From Mauremys mutica (Eukaryota > Chordata > Testudines > Geoemydidae): a stretch of DNA of 64,000 nt. Each line of letters opens with the position of its first letter. Positions within the stretch are counted from its first letter, which is position 1. Location of the stretch: assembly GCF_020497125.1 (NCBI RefSeq), contig NC_059075.1, forward strand, positions 46,288,003 to 46,352,002. Direction: 5' to 3'. This document shows, piece after piece, positions 61,187 through 64,000 of this stretch. The translations under genes and the position numbers were made by a program. The notes under the pieces were generated by a model that made no database searches, was not told where the DNA came from, and saw only the letters and a program-made list of their open reading frames with translations.

Positions 61187-62079
61187 TGTACCACACACCT
61201 CTGACGCTATAACTGTGTAGAAGCGCTTCCCTTACAGGATCACCCAGTCCCAAATCCAAGTTTCATCACCCCACTATGTAGTAGATTAATAAAAGCTGTT
61301 TGCTGTTGTTCACTCTTTCCGTCACGTCTTTCGTGTCAGAAGACTGTGTATGGGGGGGGGGGGCAGGGGATTTATAATTGCACGGGATAGCCTACATTAG
61401 CAGGGTACAGACTATCGGGGGCAGGATCAACTGCAGGGCACACACAGACTGCATTCAGTAGTCACCAGGGTCCCTCTGTGTGGTGTATGCTGCCCCGGGT
61501 CATTCTGTGATGTGTACGCTTGTCCACGGTCCTAGCGCCTGCCACCCCCTAATGTTAAGGCATGCTGCCCTTACCATGCACTTCCACCGTAGGCGCGATC
61601 CTCTCCGCTGCCCTGAGCCCCAACAAGAGCCCTCATCCACGGACAGATACTCACCCTTCCCCCACACCCCTCACCCCTTCCTACGCCCAAACCCACAGCC
61701 CAGAGCCTGCATCCAAATCCCTATCCAAAGATGGCACCACTCGCCCCTTCCTGCAAACCCACCCCTACATGCACAACCACTTGAAACCGTCCCCCACCCC
61801 AGAGACCTATGTAGGAGCAGGAGGCTGTCCGTCCTGTATTGTACAAGCGGTCTGTACATCAGTGCACACCGTACCCAGCACAGTATGCATCCATGTTTCA
61901 AACCCTGAACAGAAATGCAAAGTAAAAGAAAGATTTATTAACAATAACTGTTCCGTTTAATTTGTTTTAAAACGTGTTTTGGAAGTGGGGGAAACTTGGA
62001 GAACGGGGTATGTAACCGCAGATCTCACTCAACACATAGAGAGGCCCAGGATCAGCTTCTCTTAAAATCAAGTGGAGAG
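61187..62079 (+). other. Region between the two convergent Harbinger genes
   Basis: Contains AATAAA for the + strand gene (61288-61293), a run of G near 61350, a C/A-rich stretch, and TTTATT (61934-61939), which reads AATAAA for the - strand transposase. The Pro/His-rich frames at 61480-61908 and 61562-61960 follow from the C/A-rich composition; I do not call them genes. Confidence 0.7.
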
Positions 62080-63315
62080 TCATAGGTTACCCTGCTCTCC
62101 GAGGAAACTTGCTTTCAAAGCCTCCTGGATACACAGCGCTTCCCGCTGGGATATTCTTTCAGCACGGGTGTCTGGCTGAGCGTAAACAGCAGCCAGGCGA
62201 TTTGCCTCAACCTCCCATCCGGCCAAAAAGGTCTTGCCCTTGCTCTCACAGACATTGTGGAGCACATAGCAAGCAGCAATAACTACGGGGATATTCTTTT
62301 CGCTGATGTCCGAGCGAGTCAGTAAGCTCCGCCACCTCCCCTTAAGACGTCCGAAAGCACACTCCACCACCATTCTGCACTTGCTCAGCCGGTAGTTGAA
62401 GAGTTCCTTCGCACTGTCCAAGGCGCCTGTATAGGGCTTCCTGAGCCAGGGCATTAGCGGGTAGGCTGGGTCCCCGAGGATCACTGTAGGCATCTGCACA
62501 TCCCCAACCGTTATTTTGTGGTCCGGGAAGAAAGTTCCTGCCTGGAGGCGTTTAAACAGACCAGAGTTCCTGAACACACGCGCGTCATGAACCTTGCCCG
62601 CCCACCCGACGAAGATGTTGGTAAAACGTCCCCTATGGTCCACCAGTGCTTGCAGCACCATAGAAAAGTAGCCCTTTCGGTTAATCTACTCGCTGGCCTG
62701 GTGGGCTGGTGCCAGGATAGGGATGTGAGTCCCATCTATAGCCCCACCGCAGTTTGGGAATCCCATCGCGGCGAAGCCATCTATGACGACCTGGACGTTT
62801 CCCAGAGTCACTACCTTTGAGAGCAGTTGCTCAATGATTGCGTGGGCTACTTCAATCACTGCAACCCCCACGGTAGATTTGCCCACGCCAAAGTGGTTCG
62901 CTACTGACCGGTAGCTGTCTGGCGTTGCAAGTTTCCAGAGGGCTATGGCCACTCGCTTCTGCACACTCAGGGCTGCTCGCATCCGTGTGTCCTGGCACTT
63001 CAGGGCAGGGGACAGCAAGTCACAGAGTTCAAGGAAAGTGCCCTTACGCATCCTGAAGTTTCGCAGCCACTGTGATTCATCCCAGACCTGCAGCACTATG
63101 CGGTCCCACCAGTCCGTGCTTGTTTCCCGGGCCCAGAATCGCCGTTCCACACCATGAACTTGACCCCATTGCCACCATGATCTCCACTGCGCGGCGTACC
63201 CTGCTTTCTGAGAGGTCTGCGCCACTCTCCTCACCGCGCTGCCGGAGCCTCCTCGCCCGATTTCACAGCAGCTGACTGTGGAAGAGGTGGACGATAAGGT
63301 GCGAGGAGTTGACAA
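62080..63315 (-). pseudogene. PIF/Harbinger DDE transposase with one in-frame stop
   Basis: Cut-and-paste transposase of the HARBI1-like family. From ATG at 63315: FRMRKGTFLELCDLLSPALK, VQKRVAIALWKLATPDSYRS and a helix-turn-helix-like VANHFGVGKSTVG. The catalytic residues are Asp194 in GGAIDGTHIPI, Asp282 in VILGDPAYPLMPWL and Glu318 in RMVVECAFGRLKGRW; Asp-to-Glu spacing is 35. A single TAG (62686-62688, codon 210) splits the frame; both sides are in the same frame, about 411 codons in all, ending GEQGNL. The true N-terminus is unsure: an ATG at 63352, in another frame, starts MEPAAIIAALMAVVNS and stops after 27 codons, so a small frameshift may also exist near 63300. Transcript end: AATAAA on - at 61934-61939. 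Confidence 0.88.
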
Positions 63316-63686
63316 CGGCCATAAGTGCAGCGATGATCGCAGCGGGCTCCATGCTCGCAGTGCTGTGGCGTCCGCGCTGTAACCGACCAGAAAAGTGCGC
63401 GAACAGATTTCCCGCCGGCGCTTTCATGGAGGGAGGGCGTGATTGACGGTTCGATGACGACAGTTACCCAAAACCACCCTCGACACATTTTTTCCCCCAG
63501 CAGGCATTGGGAGCTCTACCCAGCATTCCAATGGGCAGCGGGGACTGCGGGAACTGTGGGATAGCTTCCCACAGTGCACCGCTTCGAAAGTCGATGCCGG
63601 CCCTGTTAATGTGGACTCGGAAATTTGAATTAGTGTATTTACTGTGGATACACAAATTCGACTTAAGTAGATTCGAAATAGTCTTG

Positions 63687-63702
63687 TAGTGTAGACAAGG
63701 CC
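63687..63702 (+). repeat. Right terminal inverted repeat of the Harbinger element
   Basis: TAGTGTAGACAAGGCC, the inverse of the left end with one mismatch; preceded by the mirrored subterminal block AAATTCGACTTAAG (about 63653-63666). Confidence 0.93.
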
Positions 63703-63705
63703 TAA

Positions 63706-64000
63706 ATATGCAAGCCAGAATCAGTCTGGAGATAACGAGGTTAGTTCAATCAGAGAGGATGAGGCCCTCTTCTAGCAGTTGAGGTGTGAACACCAAGGGA
63801 GGAGAAACTGCTTTTCTAGTTGGCTAGCCATTCACAGTCTTTTTTTAATCCTGAGCTGATGGTGTCAAATTTGCTGAGCTTCAGTTCATTTGCAGTTTCT
63901 CTTTGACGTCCGGTCCTGAAGTTTTTTTTGCTGTAGGATGGCTACCTTAAAATCTGCTATTGTGTGGCCAGGAAGGTTGAAGTGTTCTCCTACAGGCTTT
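63706..64000 (-). mobile_element. Penelope-like element, coding end (right of the Harbinger insertion)
   Basis: Read on - from the window edge: KPVGEHFNLPGHTIADFKVA, then after a frameshift ELKLSKFDTISSGLKKDCEW and LAN with a stop near 63816. This is the C-terminal end of a Penelope-like polyprotein (reverse transcriptase plus GIY-YIG endonuclease; the KPVGEHFNLPGH block belongs to the endonuclease end). It continues past the Harbinger insertion into 58925-58800. The rest of the element lies beyond the right edge. Frameshifted, so inactive. Confidence 0.72.

Larger units (their letters stand above)
58926..63702 (+). mobile_element. Complete PIF/Harbinger transposon, 4.78 kb
   Basis: Starts GGCCTGGTCTACACTA and ends TAGTGTAGACAAGGCC, a 16-base inverted repeat with one mismatch. 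The target duplication TAA is perfect (58923-58925, 63703-63705); TWA-type 3-base targets are typical of PIF/Harbinger. The element holds the two genes of this superfamily, facing each other: a Myb/SANT-like DNA-binding gene on + and a DDE transposase on -. The Myb gene is open and correctly spliced in silico; the transposase has one stop. That makes it young, nearly autonomous, and much fresher than the relic at 18080. Confidence 0.93.

Noticed and set aside
61480..61960. Pro/His-rich frames of 132-142 codons between the Harbinger genes
   Set aside because: They follow a C/A-rich stretch, overlap in two frames, and lie where both genes have their 3' ends.

Overview
The window is nuclear DNA of a cryptodiran (hidden-necked) turtle, or a close relative. 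A deeply intron-rich vertebrate gene runs left to right through it. The introns are packed with CR1 LINEs, a tRNA-derived SINE of the turtle Cry type, a Penelope-like element, a DIRS-like element, hAT and mariner/pogo MITEs, and many PIF/Harbinger elements. The species is inferred only from this repeat mix; the gene identity is recognised from its protein sequence.

The gene is RALGAPA1, the alpha-1 (catalytic) subunit of the Ral GTPase-activating complex. Twelve or thirteen coding exons on the + strand (1-141, 2047-2258, 3254-3493, 9463-9654, 11778-11915, 19679-19827, 21853-21982, 23991-24228, 29059-29220, 39698-39838, 54305-54472 or 54305-55816, 57729-57853) join in frame. They cover roughly residue 240 to beyond residue 830 of a protein usually about 2,040 residues long. 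The C-terminal Rap/Ran-GAP domain lies beyond the right edge. Three points stand out: a 47-codon cassette exon (39698-39838), a last-but-one exon that can be 168 or 1,512 bases long with all 448 extra codons open, and one GC-AG intron starting at 21983.

The introns hold the mobile DNA. Left part (3.5-9.4 kb): two tiny Penelope tail insertions with target duplications, and a hAT element carrying a Cry SINE next to a CR1. Middle (10.8-34 kb): a mariner/pogo-type element, Harbinger MITEs, CR1 copies, an old Harbinger transposase relic, a hAT MITE in a CR1, and a solo LTR in a CR1. Right-middle (36-53 kb): a MITE nested in a MITE, a DIRS-like relic, and two CR1s nested head to head.

The most striking object is a complete 4.78-kb PIF/Harbinger transposon (58926-63702), with TAA target duplications and 16-bp terminal inverted repeats. 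It sits inside a Penelope-like element whose sequence resumes exactly on both sides. It has a two-exon Myb/SANT-like gene on +, a convergent DDE transposase on - that is intact apart from one in-frame stop, and two further open frames on - hidden in the intron of the Myb gene. MITEs with matching ends are scattered over the window, so this element belongs to the family that could have mobilised them.
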